From Saprospiraceae bacterium (GTDB taxonomy: Bacteria; Bacteroidota; Bacteroidia; Chitinophagales; Saprospiraceae): 64,000 nucleotides of DNA. Shown piece after piece: positions 51,220 through 60,986 of the stretch (position 1 is its first letter; each line of letters begins with the position of its first letter). A model generated the notes under the pieces. The model was not told the DNA's origin. It searched no databases and saw only the letters and a program-made list of their open reading frames with translations. The stretch covers positions 1,458,001 through 1,522,000 of the forward strand of contig JADJOB010000002.1 in NCBI GenBank assembly GCA_016714025.1, written 5' to 3'. The position numbers and the translations under genes are program-made.

Positions 51220-53361
51220 ATGACTTTTGTGGTCCGAATGAGATTCTTGACCATTTTAAGCCTGATTTTCCTATTACATAAGCTAAGCGCACAATCGGAT
51301 AGCATTCAGCTCAATGAGGTGATAATTACGGCTACCAAAACCGAGCGGAGCATTGGTACAGTCCCGATGCCGGTTTCTGTTATTAAAGCAAAATCGATCA
51401 GCTTGAGTGGATCAAGCCGCCTGCAAGATATTCTCAACGAGCAAAGTGGATTAAATGTAGTTGCTCAAATCAATGGTTTTGGGAATGGCATTCAAATGCA
51501 AGGTCTGAATCCTGATTACACCATGATTTTGTTGGATGGTGAACCGATTATCGGCAGACTTACTGGTAATCTTGAATTAAATCGGATCACTTTGGCCAAT
51601 GTAAAAAAAATTGAAATTATCAAGGGTCCAAGCTCAAGCTTATATGGCTCAGAAGCCTTGGGAGGTGTTATCAATATTATTACTAAATCACCCTTGCAGA
51701 GTCAATTGGAATTGGGTTTGAAGTATGCCACAAACAATACGATCGATGCATCAATAAATACCAATTGGAATCATTCCAATTTAAATGTCAGTTTATTTGG
51801 AAACCATTATCGAACTGCTGGATTTGATTTTCACCCTGATATATATGGACAAACTGTGTCGCCTTATTCTAATTCCACCTTACAGTTTCAGATTAAACAG
51901 GACTGGAATGGGAAACATCTTTTATTGCTGAATACAAAAGCTTTTAGAGAAAATCAGGAAAACAACTACCAGGTTGTCAATGCTTCAGATTCAATCCGGG
52001 TCTTTGGGAAAACGCAAATCAATGACTACAGCATTTCACCACAATACAAATTGAAAATTGGAGAACGTGCATTTGTAAACCTTACAAGCTATGGTAGCAT
52101 TTATCAAGCATACACTTATTTAAATCAAAATGTTAGTGGACTTGCATACTACACAGATAGTTTTGAACAACGATTGTTTAAACCGGAAATTCAGGCAAGT
52201 TGTTTTTTTAATGCTGCTCATAAATATACCATAGGCGCTGGTCTAGCTTATGAAGGAGTAAAAACCAACCGATATGATGACGATAAATTCCGGACTCAAT
52301 TAACCAATTATTTATACATACAGCATGAATTCAGTTGGCGAAATAAAGTCGAATGGGTAAATGGAATTCGTTATGATATGAATCCTGTTTATGGGAATCA
52401 ATGGAGTCCGAAAACAGCCATTCAATGGACAGTGTTTCCGGAATTAAAACTTAAAACTTCTTTTGGAACCGGATTTAAATCACCTGATTTTAGATATTTA
52501 TATCTGAACTTCAGAAATGCTGCTGCAGGATATTTTGTATACGGCACCAGTGAGTTAAAATCTGAATTGGAATTATTAGACCAAAAAGGTGAAATTCAAC
52601 AATACCTCTATGATGTCAATTTAATAGGTAAGCTCTTTCCTGAAAAATCAATTGCAGTTAATCTGGGAGCACAATATGATTTTCATTCTAAAGCTCAATT
52701 TGAAATAAATTTATTCAGAAATGATTTAAAGAATTTGATTGAAACACAAGCAGTGGCGATAACAAAAGATCTTAAGACAATTTACTCGTACTCAAACATT
52801 AAAAAAGCATATACGCAAGGAATTGAAGCCAGTATTCGATTTAAACTTAAAGATTGTATCCAGACTGAAGTAAATTCTCAGATTTTATTTGCGAAAGACA
52901 AAGAAGTTTTAAAAGCGATTGAGGACGGTCTTGTTTTTGGTAGGGATCCTGTAACAAAAGTAAGTTATCTAATTTCAAAATCTGATTATTTCGGTTTGTA
53001 TAATCGATCCAGACATACAGAGTCGATTAAATTATTTTACGAAAATTCTAAATCAAACTGGAATGCTTCATTTAGGCTTATTTATAAAAGTAAATTTGGA
53101 ATTTCAAATACCGCTGGGAGCGTTCAGGGAAATGTAAGACCTTCTTCAGATGCAAATTCAAATGCGATATTAGATCGCTTCGACCATTTTGTTTCTGGTT
53201 ATTTTCTCTGCAATATTTCCATTTCAAAACTTCTTTATTCTAAATTGAAATTCCAGCTTGGTGCTGACAATTTATTTAATTATAAAGATCCAGACCGAAT
53301 TCCAAATTTATTTGGACGCAATTTGTATATCACTATTAATTATAAACTTATAAAAAAATGA
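51220..53361 (+). CDS. TonB-dependent haem/iron receptor (HmuR-like)
   Basis: Up to 713 aa. The signal peptide is best read from the ATG at 51238 (MRFLTILSLIFLLHKLSAQ); ATG 51220 would add six residues. The TonB box/plug region reads VIITATKTERSIGTVPMPVS, LQDILNEQSGLNVVAQINGF, MILLDGEPIIGRLTGNLEL and IEIIKGPSSSLYGSEALGGV, then a 22-strand barrel. The receptor lacks a CarboxypepD_reg domain. The HmuY gene starts 4 bp after its stop, and a PchR-like regulator is divergent. This points to haem uptake, although the conserved haem-binding histidines cannot be verified by eye. Confidence 0.85.
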   Translation: MTFVVRMRFLTILSLIFLLHKLSAQSDSIQLNEVIITATKTERSIGTVPMPVSVIKAKSISLSGSSRLQDILNEQSGLNVVAQINGFGNGIQMQGLNPDYTMILLDGEPIIGRLTGNLELNRITLANVKKIEIIKGPSSSLYGSEALGGVINIITKSPLQSQLELGLKYATNNTIDASINTNWNHSNLNVSLFGNHYRTAGFDFHPDIYGQTVSPYSNSTLQFQIKQDWNGKHLLLLNTKAFRENQENNYQVVNASDSIRVFGKTQINDYSISPQYKLKIGERAFVNLTSYGSIYQAYTYLNQNVSGLAYYTDSFEQRLFKPEIQASCFFNAAHKYTIGAGLAYEGVKTNRYDDDKFRTQLTNYLYIQHEFSWRNKVEWVNGIRYDMNPVYGNQWSPKTAIQWTVFPELKLKTSFGTGFKSPDFRYLYLNFRNAAAGYFVYGTSELKSELELLDQKGEIQQYLYDVNLIGKLFPEKSIAVNLGAQYDFHSKAQFEINLFRNDLKNLIETQAVAITKDLKTIYSYSNIKKAYTQGIEASIRFKLKDCIQTEVNSQILFAKDKEVLKAIEDGLVFGRDPVTKVSYLISKSDYFGLYNRSRHTESIKLFYENSKSNWNASFRLIYKSKFGISNTAGSVQGNVRPSSDANSNAILDRFDHFVSGYFLCNISISKLLYSKLKFQLGADNLFNYKDPDRIPNLFGRNLYITINYKLIKK

Positions 53362-53365
53362 AATT

Positions 53366-53983
53366 ATGAAAACATGGTATTTATTACTAGGAATTGGAAT
53401 CATAAGCAGCCTGCTTTCATGCAGTGATGATGATCCAATTACAGGAGTTAACATTAAAACTGTAAATATTAACAATCTGGCTGCAGATCCGGTAATCTAT
53501 GATCCAATTACCGGCAAAACATCCCCTGGAACGGATCAATTTACCTTATTTCGATTTTCTGATAGTTCGATAGTGTCTCATGCTGATAGTGCCACTACGA
53601 AATGGGATATTGGTTTTAAATCTACTACGATTATTGTCAATAGTAAAATAAGTGGACCAGGATCTGCAAGTGCTTTTATTGCAAATGGACTATTTAATGA
53701 ATTAAAAGAAGTACCAAAGGACAGTATTTTTAAGGAGGATGTATCAGCAACTGAATTAGCAATTGGAAAAGCCTGGCAAAGCTATGATCCCATCAATTTT
53801 ATAGTCTCTCCGATTCCAGGTAAAATTATAGTAATTAAAACCAATGATAATAAATTTGTAAAGATGGAAATATTGAGTTTCTATAAAGATGCACCAGCTG
53901 TACCAAATTATCAAAGAGACCCGGCTCGTTATTATTCCTTTAGGTATGTCATACAAAAGGATGGCAGTAAAAAATTTGAATAG
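53366..53983 (+). CDS. hmuY: HmuY-family haem-binding lipoprotein
   Basis: 205 aa. A lipoprotein signal (MKTWYLLLGIGIISSLLSCS; Cys in LLSC) precedes an HmuY-like beta domain: FTLFRFSDSSIVSHADSATT, KWDIGFKSTTIIVNSKISGP and RYYSFRYVIQKDGSKKF. HmuY captures haem outside the cell and passes it to the HmuR receptor; the receptor gene is directly upstream. The unit ends in a strong terminator at 54004-54033. Confidence 0.85.
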   Translation: MKTWYLLLGIGIISSLLSCSDDDPITGVNIKTVNINNLAADPVIYDPITGKTSPGTDQFTLFRFSDSSIVSHADSATTKWDIGFKSTTIIVNSKISGPGSASAFIANGLFNELKEVPKDSIFKEDVSATELAIGKAWQSYDPINFIVSPIPGKIIVIKTNDNKFVKMEILSFYKDAPAVPNYQRDPARYYSFRYVIQKDGSKKFE

Positions 53984-54003
53984 ATCGAAATCTGGTTATA
54001 TAG

Positions 54004-54033
54004 AAAGCCCGAAACTAGTTTTCGGGCTTTTTT
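54004..54033 (+). terminator. Terminator of the haem receptor operon
   Basis: aaagcccgaaa (54004-54014) pairs perfectly with tttcgggcttt (54020-54030), loop ctagt, then a T-run. Confidence 0.92.
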
Positions 54034-54048
54034 ATTTAATTACCTGTT

Positions 54049-55224
54049 TTAATAAATTTGAGAATTTGAATGAAAGGTCCGCCAGCTATGCCAAAATTCC
54101 TGGTATGCAGGCAAGGATATTAGATTTTTGAAGGTATCAGTTTCCGGACAATCGATGCAATTTCCATTTAAACTATAGCGAAACTGATCCAGAAAGATGG
54201 TGTCTTGTTTAAGGCTGATATTTTTAAATTCGAACGGGACTTCAAAAGCAAAATAATCTGTATTTGATGTTGTCAATGTGATAAAGCAATTTTGCCCACC
54301 TAAATTAAACACAATTTGTTTTTCGTGTTGCAGGCGATTCCAATCAATTGCCAGGTGTTCATTATTTTTTGAGATACCAATGACCCAGGATTTTTCTCCC
54401 CAGGAGCTTGTATCCGTCTTGGTTAAAGAACCTTTTGACTTTCCTTGTTCAAATAAAGCCAGACTATCATAGCTTGAATTAAAAGCAGGATCCGCTTGCA
54501 TGATTTTACTGTCAGGATATAATGTCAACCATTGAGCTAAACTGAGTTGGGTACTCGGAAAAAGATCCAGCATTTGTCCTTTCAATGGCCCGGTAATTGC
54601 TTCGCCATTTTCTTGTCGCCACCAGCTGCCGGTTTTTGAATCTTCAAACATTGCATTAAACTGATCCATTCCAACCAGCCGAAAGGTTTCCGTTTGCCCA
54701 TTAACTTTTGGTATAAAAACTCTCCCGGAGCGACATACGGAACAATAACTAATTAATACATCCTGTCCATTAATTTGATCACGAACCTGATGATGATATG
54801 CTAAAAATGAAATCGGATATGCTTTAGCTTCTTGACCTTGTTGGATTCCAATAATTTGACGAGTTAATGGAATTTTATTTTCTGAAGAATTTTTTAAGAT
54901 GAGTTGATTTGGTTGGTAAAACATGGTATCAGCCATCATTTGTGTTTGTATGAAAGCGATTGAAAAAATCACCAACATAAGAAATAGCATGCTTTTTATT
55001 TTGGCCTGTTGATATGCATAATGCAGATTTAGTAAAATTAACAAGCAACAAATACTTCGAATTAGCCATCTATTTTGATGTAATCCATAAGCAATATCAA
55101 CGGTTTGAAATTTCTGACTACCAGGAAGTGGCATTATAAAATAGACTCGCAAGAATTCAAACAGAAGGAGGGCTAGCAAACTAAAGTAATACCACTTTAA
55201 CGATTTCATATTGAATTGAAGCAC
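54049..55224 (-). CDS. DUF3179-family membrane-associated protein
   Basis: 391 aa. It has three N-terminal membrane segments (WYYFSLLALLLFEFLRVYFI, SICCLLILLNLHYAYQQ, SMLFLMLVIFSIAFIQT, about 11-97), then a DUF3179 domain: AYPISFLAYHHQVRDQINGQ, DVLISYCSVCRSGRVFIPKV (paired Cys) and DSKTGSWWRQENGEAITGPL. DUF3179 proteins have no established function. The gene lies 9 bp after the lipoprotein gene upstream, so both form one transcript. A conserved CxxC in SYCSVC may bind metal (inference). Confidence 0.85.
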   Translation of the reverse strand: MLQFNMKSLKWYYFSLLALLLFEFLRVYFIMPLPGSQKFQTVDIAYGLHQNRWLIRSICCLLILLNLHYAYQQAKIKSMLFLMLVIFSIAFIQTQMMADTMFYQPNQLILKNSSENKIPLTRQIIGIQQGQEAKAYPISFLAYHHQVRDQINGQDVLISYCSVCRSGRVFIPKVNGQTETFRLVGMDQFNAMFEDSKTGSWWRQENGEAITGPLKGQMLDLFPSTQLSLAQWLTLYPDSKIMQADPAFNSSYDSLALFEQGKSKGSLTKTDTSSWGEKSWVIGISKNNEHLAIDWNRLQHEKQIVFNLGGQNCFITLTTSNTDYFAFEVPFEFKNISLKQDTIFLDQFRYSLNGNCIDCPETDTFKNLISLPAYQEFWHSWRTFHSNSQIY

Positions 55225-55233
55225 TGGAAATTT

Positions 55234-55956
55234 TTAAAATAGATATTGGTTTCCATCTGGAAGCTCAAATCCTAGGAGTCCCTGAGCTGAATAAAAGATT
55301 TTGTATTTTTCATTGATCTCATAATTTGAATAAACATGTTGTAAATTTTTACCTGCAACGATCAATTCAGTATCAAATGCAAAATTCGATTTAAATAAAT
55401 TGGAAATTCCCCGGTCTAAAACTGGAAACTTTAAAGTATGCACATTTTCTCCAGGCAGCGTGCCATTATTTATTACCAGACTAATTTCTAAAATGTCGGC
55501 CATTTTGAGTTGCTCTAATTGGCTGTTTTTTTCATCTAAGAAGACATATAATGTAATGTGTATTTCACGAATCGCTAACCATGCTGTCTGGTTGATTAAT
55601 TTGCATTGATATACCTTGCTTGAATAAAATACCTGGTTGGTTTTTAAAGAATCTTCGTAACAAGGGATTTCAAAGAATGAGCGTTCACTTTTGGAAATTA
55701 TTGGGAAACTATCTACTTTAAAAGTACAGCTTGGTCCGGTTTGGGAACTGGCAAGCAAAATTTGACCGGTATGATAAGGGATCCATTGGGTGCTAACTTC
55801 TGCTGGTTCCAGCGACTCCAATTCATAATGCCGGGAGCAGGGTTCAAATTCAGTTTCTGGAGCATTGCAGTTTGTTATAATCAATATGCTAAGGCCAAGA
55901 AAAAGCAAATTGATCAGGCCTATTGAACAATCCAGTCTGTAGAATTGAATTTTCAA
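55234..55956 (-). CDS. Lipoprotein of unknown function
   Basis: 240 aa with hydrophobic signal LINLLFLGLSILIITNCNAP (lipobox ITNC). No ATG is available in frame; TTG at 55956 is the likely start. The mature part is beta-rich and contains several Cys; no family is recognised. It is the first gene in the pair with the DUF3179 protein. The sequence just upstream (TATTTTTTG) is one base longer than a -7 box. Confidence 0.65.
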   Translation of the reverse strand: MKIQFYRLDCSIGLINLLFLGLSILIITNCNAPETEFEPCSRHYELESLEPAEVSTQWIPYHTGQILLASSQTGPSCTFKVDSFPIISKSERSFFEIPCYEDSLKTNQVFYSSKVYQCKLINQTAWLAIREIHITLYVFLDEKNSQLEQLKMADILEISLVINNGTLPGENVHTLKFPVLDRGISNLFKSNFAFDTELIVAGKNLQHVYSNYEINEKYKIFYSAQGLLGFELPDGNQYLF

Positions 55957-56086
55957 AAAATAAAATTTATTTAAATGGTTGATTTACATTGAATTAGAAT
56001 ATAAAAACGGGTTTTGTTAACGGCTCTCAAAGAAAAGAATGAAATTAATAAAACTTAGGAATTTTGTGATCTTAAATAAAAGTCTA

Positions 56087-57151
56087 ATGAAATTCAATAC
56101 AGTTTTAGTTTTAATGGTATTTGGAAGTCTGTTTTATTTACTGGGTTGTAAATCTGAACCGAAAGCATTGCCAGAGCAAGCACAAGCAGCCCAGGCTATT
56201 CCAGACGAAAATCTTTCCGGATCAACCTATGCAGTAACCCTGGATGGAAAACCTTTAAAGGAATTGCCGGAACCAGATTCTATTAAAGCACAGAACAAAG
56301 CGAAATTGGATGCAAGCCGAAATTTTTATCTGGGCCATTTGGATGATGTGAAGTCTTATGTTTCTTATGGCGCCCAAAATTTAAAATGCGGTTATGTTGA
56401 AAATGCCATTCAGGTTTTGAGTAAAGGCATCGAACAGTTTTCAAATACAGCGGATCTGTATTTATATCGAGGCATTGCTTTTGTTCAAGGAAGGCAATTT
56501 GGTTCTGCTGTAAATGATTTTTGGAAAGCAGGAAAAGCGGTTGAAGGACAAAAAGATGTGAAAGGGATGCTCGAAAAAACTGAGATTGAGAAAAAAATTA
56601 ATGCAGGCATGCATTATGAAATATATAAGTGGATGGGATTGGCATTTCAATGCCAAAATGATTTTCCAAATGCTGAAAAAATGTTTGAAGTCTGTGGCGA
56701 TTTTTCAAATAATTCGGATTTGTATTGCATGGCTTATTACTGGCAATATCAGGCCTATAGCCGATCTGGCAGAGCACAGGATGCAAAAAATATATTGGAA
56801 TCAGCAGATCCAAAGATGTTTATTATGCCTGTTACCAAGCCCTATTTAGATGCATTGTTATATCTTAAAGGAAGCATCAAAGAGTCGGAATTAGTAAATC
56901 TTGACCAACTTCCAACAACTTCTGAAGAAGCAATGGCCTGGACTGTTAAAGCCTATGCAATCGCACTTAAAGCGGAATTGGCAGGAACTCAGGATAAACA
57001 AATTCGCGTCCTTGAAAAAATTGAAAGCAGTCCGTTTTGGAATCAAATGGCTTACATAGCGGCAGAAGCCGATTTACATCGTTTAAAAGGCTTTAAATAT
57101 GAAGAAATGAAAGCCAAAGAACTTAAATCAAACGGTAAAAGGAACCAATAA
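56087..57151 (+). CDS. TPR-like lipoprotein
   Basis: About 354 aa from ATG 56087, which gives the signal MKFNTVLVLMVFGSLFYLLG and a lipidated Cys in LLGCKS. The upstream ATG at 56039 adds 16 residues before it. The body has tetratricopeptide-like helices: CGYVENAIQVLSKGIEQFSN, LYLYRGIAFVQGRQFGSAVN, WMGLAFQCQNDFPNAEKMFE and YWQYQAYSRSGRAQDAKNIL. Likely a protein-protein scaffold on the periplasmic face of a membrane. No specific partner is evident. Confidence 0.8.
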   Translation: MKFNTVLVLMVFGSLFYLLGCKSEPKALPEQAQAAQAIPDENLSGSTYAVTLDGKPLKELPEPDSIKAQNKAKLDASRNFYLGHLDDVKSYVSYGAQNLKCGYVENAIQVLSKGIEQFSNTADLYLYRGIAFVQGRQFGSAVNDFWKAGKAVEGQKDVKGMLEKTEIEKKINAGMHYEIYKWMGLAFQCQNDFPNAEKMFEVCGDFSNNSDLYCMAYYWQYQAYSRSGRAQDAKNILESADPKMFIMPVTKPYLDALLYLKGSIKESELVNLDQLPTTSEEAMAWTVKAYAIALKAELAGTQDKQIRVLEKIESSPFWNQMAYIAAEADLHRLKGFKYEEMKAKELKSNGKRNQ

Positions 57152-57237
57152 TTCTATTGGTGTGTTAAATAATATACTGGCCAACATGCCAGAATGTATT
57201 TGTTTAACTATTTATTGACCGTTTAATACAAAAACAC

Positions 57238-58068
57238 ATGGATGAAAAAGTGTTTAAACCAATTTCAGGTTGGTTTATATTAATGTTATCATTGGTAATT
57301 GTAATATTAATTGTTCTGGTAGAAGATCCGATTTTTAAAATTATTTCAGGATTTGTCCTTGCTCTGGTTTTACTTGGTTTTATTATAGTAAATCCAAACA
57401 ATTCCAAAGTGATGACCCTTTTTGGAAAATATGTTGGTTCTATCAAGCAAGATGGATTTTATTGGGCCAATCCGTTTTTTCTAAAAAGAAATCTATCACT
57501 TCGCGCACGAAATTTTGAAAGTGATCGCTTAAAAGTGAATGATAAACGCGGGAATCCCATTCAAATTGGGGTTATCTTGGTTTGGAAAGTAAGGAATACA
57601 TTTAAAGCGCAATTTGAAGTTGAAGATTATCTGCATTTCGTAAAAGTGCAAACAGATGCAGCGGTTCGGAAACTTGCAGGAAGTTTTTCCTACGATCATG
57701 TGGATGACCATAAGGAAATTACCCTGCGATCAGAAGAAAGTGAAGTAAATAGAGTTTTGGAAAAAGAACTTCATGAAAGGCTGGAAATAGCTGGCATTGA
57801 AGTTTTGGAAGCTAGAATTGGCTATCTGGCTTATGCTCCGGAAATTGCAGCCGCAATGCTTAAAAGACAACAAGCAGAGGCAATCGTATCAGCCCGATAC
57901 AAAATAGTTGAAGGTGCTATTGGGATGGTAGATGGAGCTTTAAAGCAATTGTCGGATAAAGGAATTGTCAAAATGGACGACCATGAAAAAGTGAAACTGG
58001 TCAGTAATCTCATGGTGGTGTTGTGCTCAGATAAAGAAACCGTTCCGATCGTTGAGGCAACTGCCTAA
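57238..58068 (+). CDS. SPFH/band 7-family membrane protein
   Basis: 276 aa. Two membrane segments (GWFILMLSLVIVILIVLV and IISGFVLALVLLGFIIV, about 11-50) are followed by an SPFH domain: NNSKVMTLFGKYVGSIKQDG, FYWANPFFLKRNLSLRARNF, NPIQIGVILVWKVRNTFKAQ, YLHFVKVQTDAAVRKLAGSF, and the helical part ISARYKIVEGAIGMVDGALK-like. Stomatin/flotillin-type proteins scaffold membrane microdomains or modulate proteases. No NfeD partner is adjacent. Confidence 0.88.
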   Translation: MDEKVFKPISGWFILMLSLVIVILIVLVEDPIFKIISGFVLALVLLGFIIVNPNNSKVMTLFGKYVGSIKQDGFYWANPFFLKRNLSLRARNFESDRLKVNDKRGNPIQIGVILVWKVRNTFKAQFEVEDYLHFVKVQTDAAVRKLAGSFSYDHVDDHKEITLRSEESEVNRVLEKELHERLEIAGIEVLEARIGYLAYAPEIAAAMLKRQQAEAIVSARYKIVEGAIGMVDGALKQLSDKGIVKMDDHEKVKLVSNLMVVLCSDKETVPIVEATA

Positions 58069-58122
58069 TTAAGTTATTAAGGATCAAGATATTCAAAGCT
58101 TCTAAAGCCTGCAGTTTTGGAT

Positions 58123-58130
58123 TATTTTTG
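58123..58130 (+). promoter_or_regulatory. -7 element of uvrC
   Basis: TATTTTTG matches TAnnTTTG and ends 5 bp before the GTG start of uvrC; the mRNA is probably leaderless. Confidence 0.6.
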
Positions 58131-58135
58131 CATTC

Positions 58136-59962
58136 GTGACTTTAGATGACTTTAAATTGATTCTTGATATCATTCCCAAAGATCCCGGGGTTTATCGCTT
58201 TATGGGAGCTAAAGAGGAAATCCTTTATGTAGGGAAAGCAAAGAATCTAAGAAATCGTCTCAATTCCTATTTTGGCGAAAAGAAATACATACTGGCAAAA
58301 ACCAAGGCATTGGTTCGCAAAGCCAAATCAATTGAATTTACAATTACAGACTCAGAACAAGATGCTCTATTATTAGAAAATTCTTTAATCAAAACCCACC
58401 AGCCCCGGTATAACGTAATGCTGAAGGATGGGAAAACCTACACCTACATTTGTATAAAAAAGGAAGATTTTCCAAGAGTATTTTTTACACGAAGATTGAT
58501 AAAAGATGGTTCGGTTTATTTTGGACCCTATGCGTCTAAATATAAAGCTGAGATTATTTTGGATTTGATCAAAACGCTTTTTCCACTTAGAACCTGTAAT
58601 TTAAATTTAAGTCCTGTTGCCTTATCCAAAAATCAATATAAAGTTTGTTTGGAATACCATATTAAAAACTGCCTTGGCCCTTGCCAACATTTTGAATCTG
58701 TTGAGGATTACAAGCTTAAAATTGACCAGATTAAAAATATACTCAAGGGACACTTGAAAAAAGTTAAAGAATTTTTACTCTCCCAGATGAATGGATTTGC
58801 AGAGAATATGGAATTTGAAAAAGCACATCAATGTAAAATTAAATTAAATGCATTTGAAGATTATCAGGGAAAGTCAACCGTTGTAAGTACTTCCATTAAA
58901 GATGTAGATGTGTTTTCTATTGCATATGATGATCAGGAGGCTTATATCCATTTTTTAAAAGTAATTGATGGTGCAGTAATCCATACGTATACACTTGAGG
59001 CAACTAAAAATTGTGATGAGGACCCTGCTCAGATTTTAGCCTTGGCTATACCGGAGCTGCGGGATAAATTTGATAGCCAGGCTCCGGAAATTATTGTTCC
59101 GTTTCATGTATACATCCCTGATGACAAAACTGAAATTACTGTACCTAAATCAGGTGATAAGAAAAAATTATTGGAATTATCGATTAGTAATATTCAATAT
59201 TACCAACTTCAAAAGAAAAAGGAACGGATGAACCATGGAACCAAAATGCTACCTCATGAGCGCATTTTGAAGACCTTGCAGGAAGAATTGCAATTAAAAG
59301 AACTTCCGATCCATATAGAATGTTTTGATAATTCCAATATTCAGGGATCAAATCCTGTGGCTGCATGTGTTGTGTTTAGAAATGCCAAACCTCACAAAAA
59401 GGATTACAGGCATTTTAATATCAAAAGTGTCGTTGGACCAAATGATTTTGCATCCATGGAGGAGGTTGTTTACCGTCGGTACAAACGATTGCAGGATGAA
59501 GGACAAAGTTTTCCGCAGTTAATCATTATTGATGGTGGGAAAGGTCAGTTATCTTCAGCTATGAAATCCATTGAGGCATTGGGATTGCAAAAACAACTGG
59601 CCATTATCGGTATTGCAAAAAAATTGGAAGAGATTTATTTCCCAAATGACCCAATACCATTGCACATCAATAAAAAAAGTGAATCACTCAAGTTAATCCA
59701 GCAATTGCGAAATGAAGCGCATCGTTTTGGTTTGAATTTCCATAGAAATCAACGATCAAAGAATTTTATAAAAACTGAGTTGCTAAATATTAAAGGGGTT
59801 GGGACCAAAACAGCGCAAAAGATATTGACAAAGTTTGGCTCGATTCAAGGTTTGAAGGATGCAGAGAAAGATGAATTACTTAATTTGGTTGGCCCCGAGA
59901 TCACAAAGAAAGTTTTAGATTATTTTGATCAGTCTGTTTTGGAATTTAAAAATGAGGAATGA
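58136..59962 (+). CDS. uvrC: Excinuclease ABC subunit C
   Basis: 608 aa, full length. The N-terminal GIY-YIG nuclease (PGVYRFMGAKEEILYVGKAK, LRNRLNSYF) makes the 3' cut. A Cys-bearing region (CNLNLS, CLEYHIKNCLGPC) and a UVR motif (QCKIKLNAFEDY) follow, then the RNase H-like domain that cuts 5' (IECFDNSNIQGSNPVAACVV, IIIDGGKGQLSSAMKSIE). A tandem HhH ending closes the protein (LNIKGVGTKTAQKILTKFGS). GTG at 58136 is the start. galE overlaps its stop by 4 bp. Confidence 0.96.
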   Translation: MTLDDFKLILDIIPKDPGVYRFMGAKEEILYVGKAKNLRNRLNSYFGEKKYILAKTKALVRKAKSIEFTITDSEQDALLLENSLIKTHQPRYNVMLKDGKTYTYICIKKEDFPRVFFTRRLIKDGSVYFGPYASKYKAEIILDLIKTLFPLRTCNLNLSPVALSKNQYKVCLEYHIKNCLGPCQHFESVEDYKLKIDQIKNILKGHLKKVKEFLLSQMNGFAENMEFEKAHQCKIKLNAFEDYQGKSTVVSTSIKDVDVFSIAYDDQEAYIHFLKVIDGAVIHTYTLEATKNCDEDPAQILALAIPELRDKFDSQAPEIIVPFHVYIPDDKTEITVPKSGDKKKLLELSISNIQYYQLQKKKERMNHGTKMLPHERILKTLQEELQLKELPIHIECFDNSNIQGSNPVAACVVFRNAKPHKKDYRHFNIKSVVGPNDFASMEEVVYRRYKRLQDEGQSFPQLIIIDGGKGQLSSAMKSIEALGLQKQLAIIGIAKKLEEIYFPNDPIPLHINKKSESLKLIQQLRNEAHRFGLNFHRNQRSKNFIKTELLNIKGVGTKTAQKILTKFGSIQGLKDAEKDELLNLVGPEITKKVLDYFDQSVLEFKNEE

Positions 59963-60984
59963 GCACTAAAGTAAAAATAGCAGTTACGGGTGGATGTGGG
60001 TATATCGGAAGTCATGCAATCATTGATCTGTTGAATTCCGGATATGATGTAATTTCAGTTGACTCATTGTTAAATAGTTCGGAATCTGTTTTGGATGGAA
60101 TTCAAAAAATTACAGGTAAACGTATTATTAATTACAGAATAGACCTGTCTGTTGAAGATTCCTGGCTCGAGTTAGCTTCTAAAGAGAAAAACATTCAGGG
60201 AATTATTCATTTTGCTGCATTAAAGGCAGTGGGTGAATCGGTTCAACATCCATTGACTTATTATAAAAACAATGTAGGTGGATTGATAGAAGTTTTAAAA
60301 TGGATGAAATTTGCAGGCATCCCATATCTAATTTATTCGTCATCATGCACGGTGTACGGTCAAACAAACGATTTACCTGTTACTGAATCAACTGTTTTCG
60401 GTGAAGCAACTTCACCTTATGGAAGGACTAAACAAATTGGTGAATGGATGTTACAGGATTTGTTTACTGGTCCTGATCAAAAAGCGATTTCACTTAGGTA
60501 TTTCAATCCAGCTGGGGCACATGAATCCGCTTTAATTGGAGAAGCACCTACAAATCCGGCATTAAATCTGGTTCCGGTAATTACAGAAACCGCTATTGGA
60601 AAGCGTGATCAATTAATAGTTCATGGAACAAATTATGATACACCGGATGGAACTTGTATCCGGGATTATATTCATGTAATGGATTTGGCAAATGCACATA
60701 CTAAAGCGTTAAATTATTTAATGAATCATTCAGATAGTTTGCCTTTTAATGCATTTAATCTTGGGATTGGGAAAGGTCATAGCGTGCTGGAAATGATCCA
60801 TTCCTTTGAATTGTTGAGTGGTGTTAAATTAAATTATAAGATTGGCCCAAGAAGACCTGGGGATGCTGAAAGTATTTATGCAGATAACACAAAAGCAATT
60901 CAGTTATTGGATTGGAAACCTACAAGAAACCTTGAAATGATTCTTGAATCTGCCTGGAATTGGGAAAAAAACAGAATATCCTGA
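59959..60984 (+). CDS. galE: UDP-glucose 4-epimerase
   Basis: 341-aa extended short-chain dehydrogenase. The NAD-binding motif is VTGGCGYIGSHAIIDL, followed by the catalytic Ser/Thr in YSSSCTVYGQ and YxxxK in SPYGRTKQIGEWM. YFNPAGAHESALIGE and DGTCIRDYIHVMDLANAH are typical for GalE. It interconverts UDP-glucose and UDP-galactose for cell-surface sugars. The ATGA overlap with uvrC suggests translational coupling. It converges with the YdjM-like gene, 2 bp apart. Confidence 0.94.
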   Translation: MSTKVKIAVTGGCGYIGSHAIIDLLNSGYDVISVDSLLNSSESVLDGIQKITGKRIINYRIDLSVEDSWLELASKEKNIQGIIHFAALKAVGESVQHPLTYYKNNVGGLIEVLKWMKFAGIPYLIYSSSCTVYGQTNDLPVTESTVFGEATSPYGRTKQIGEWMLQDLFTGPDQKAISLRYFNPAGAHESALIGEAPTNPALNLVPVITETAIGKRDQLIVHGTNYDTPDGTCIRDYIHVMDLANAHTKALNYLMNHSDSLPFNAFNLGIGKGHSVLEMIHSFELLSGVKLNYKIGPRRPGDAESIYADNTKAIQLLDWKPTRNLEMILESAWNWEKNRIS

Positions 60985-60986
60985 TA

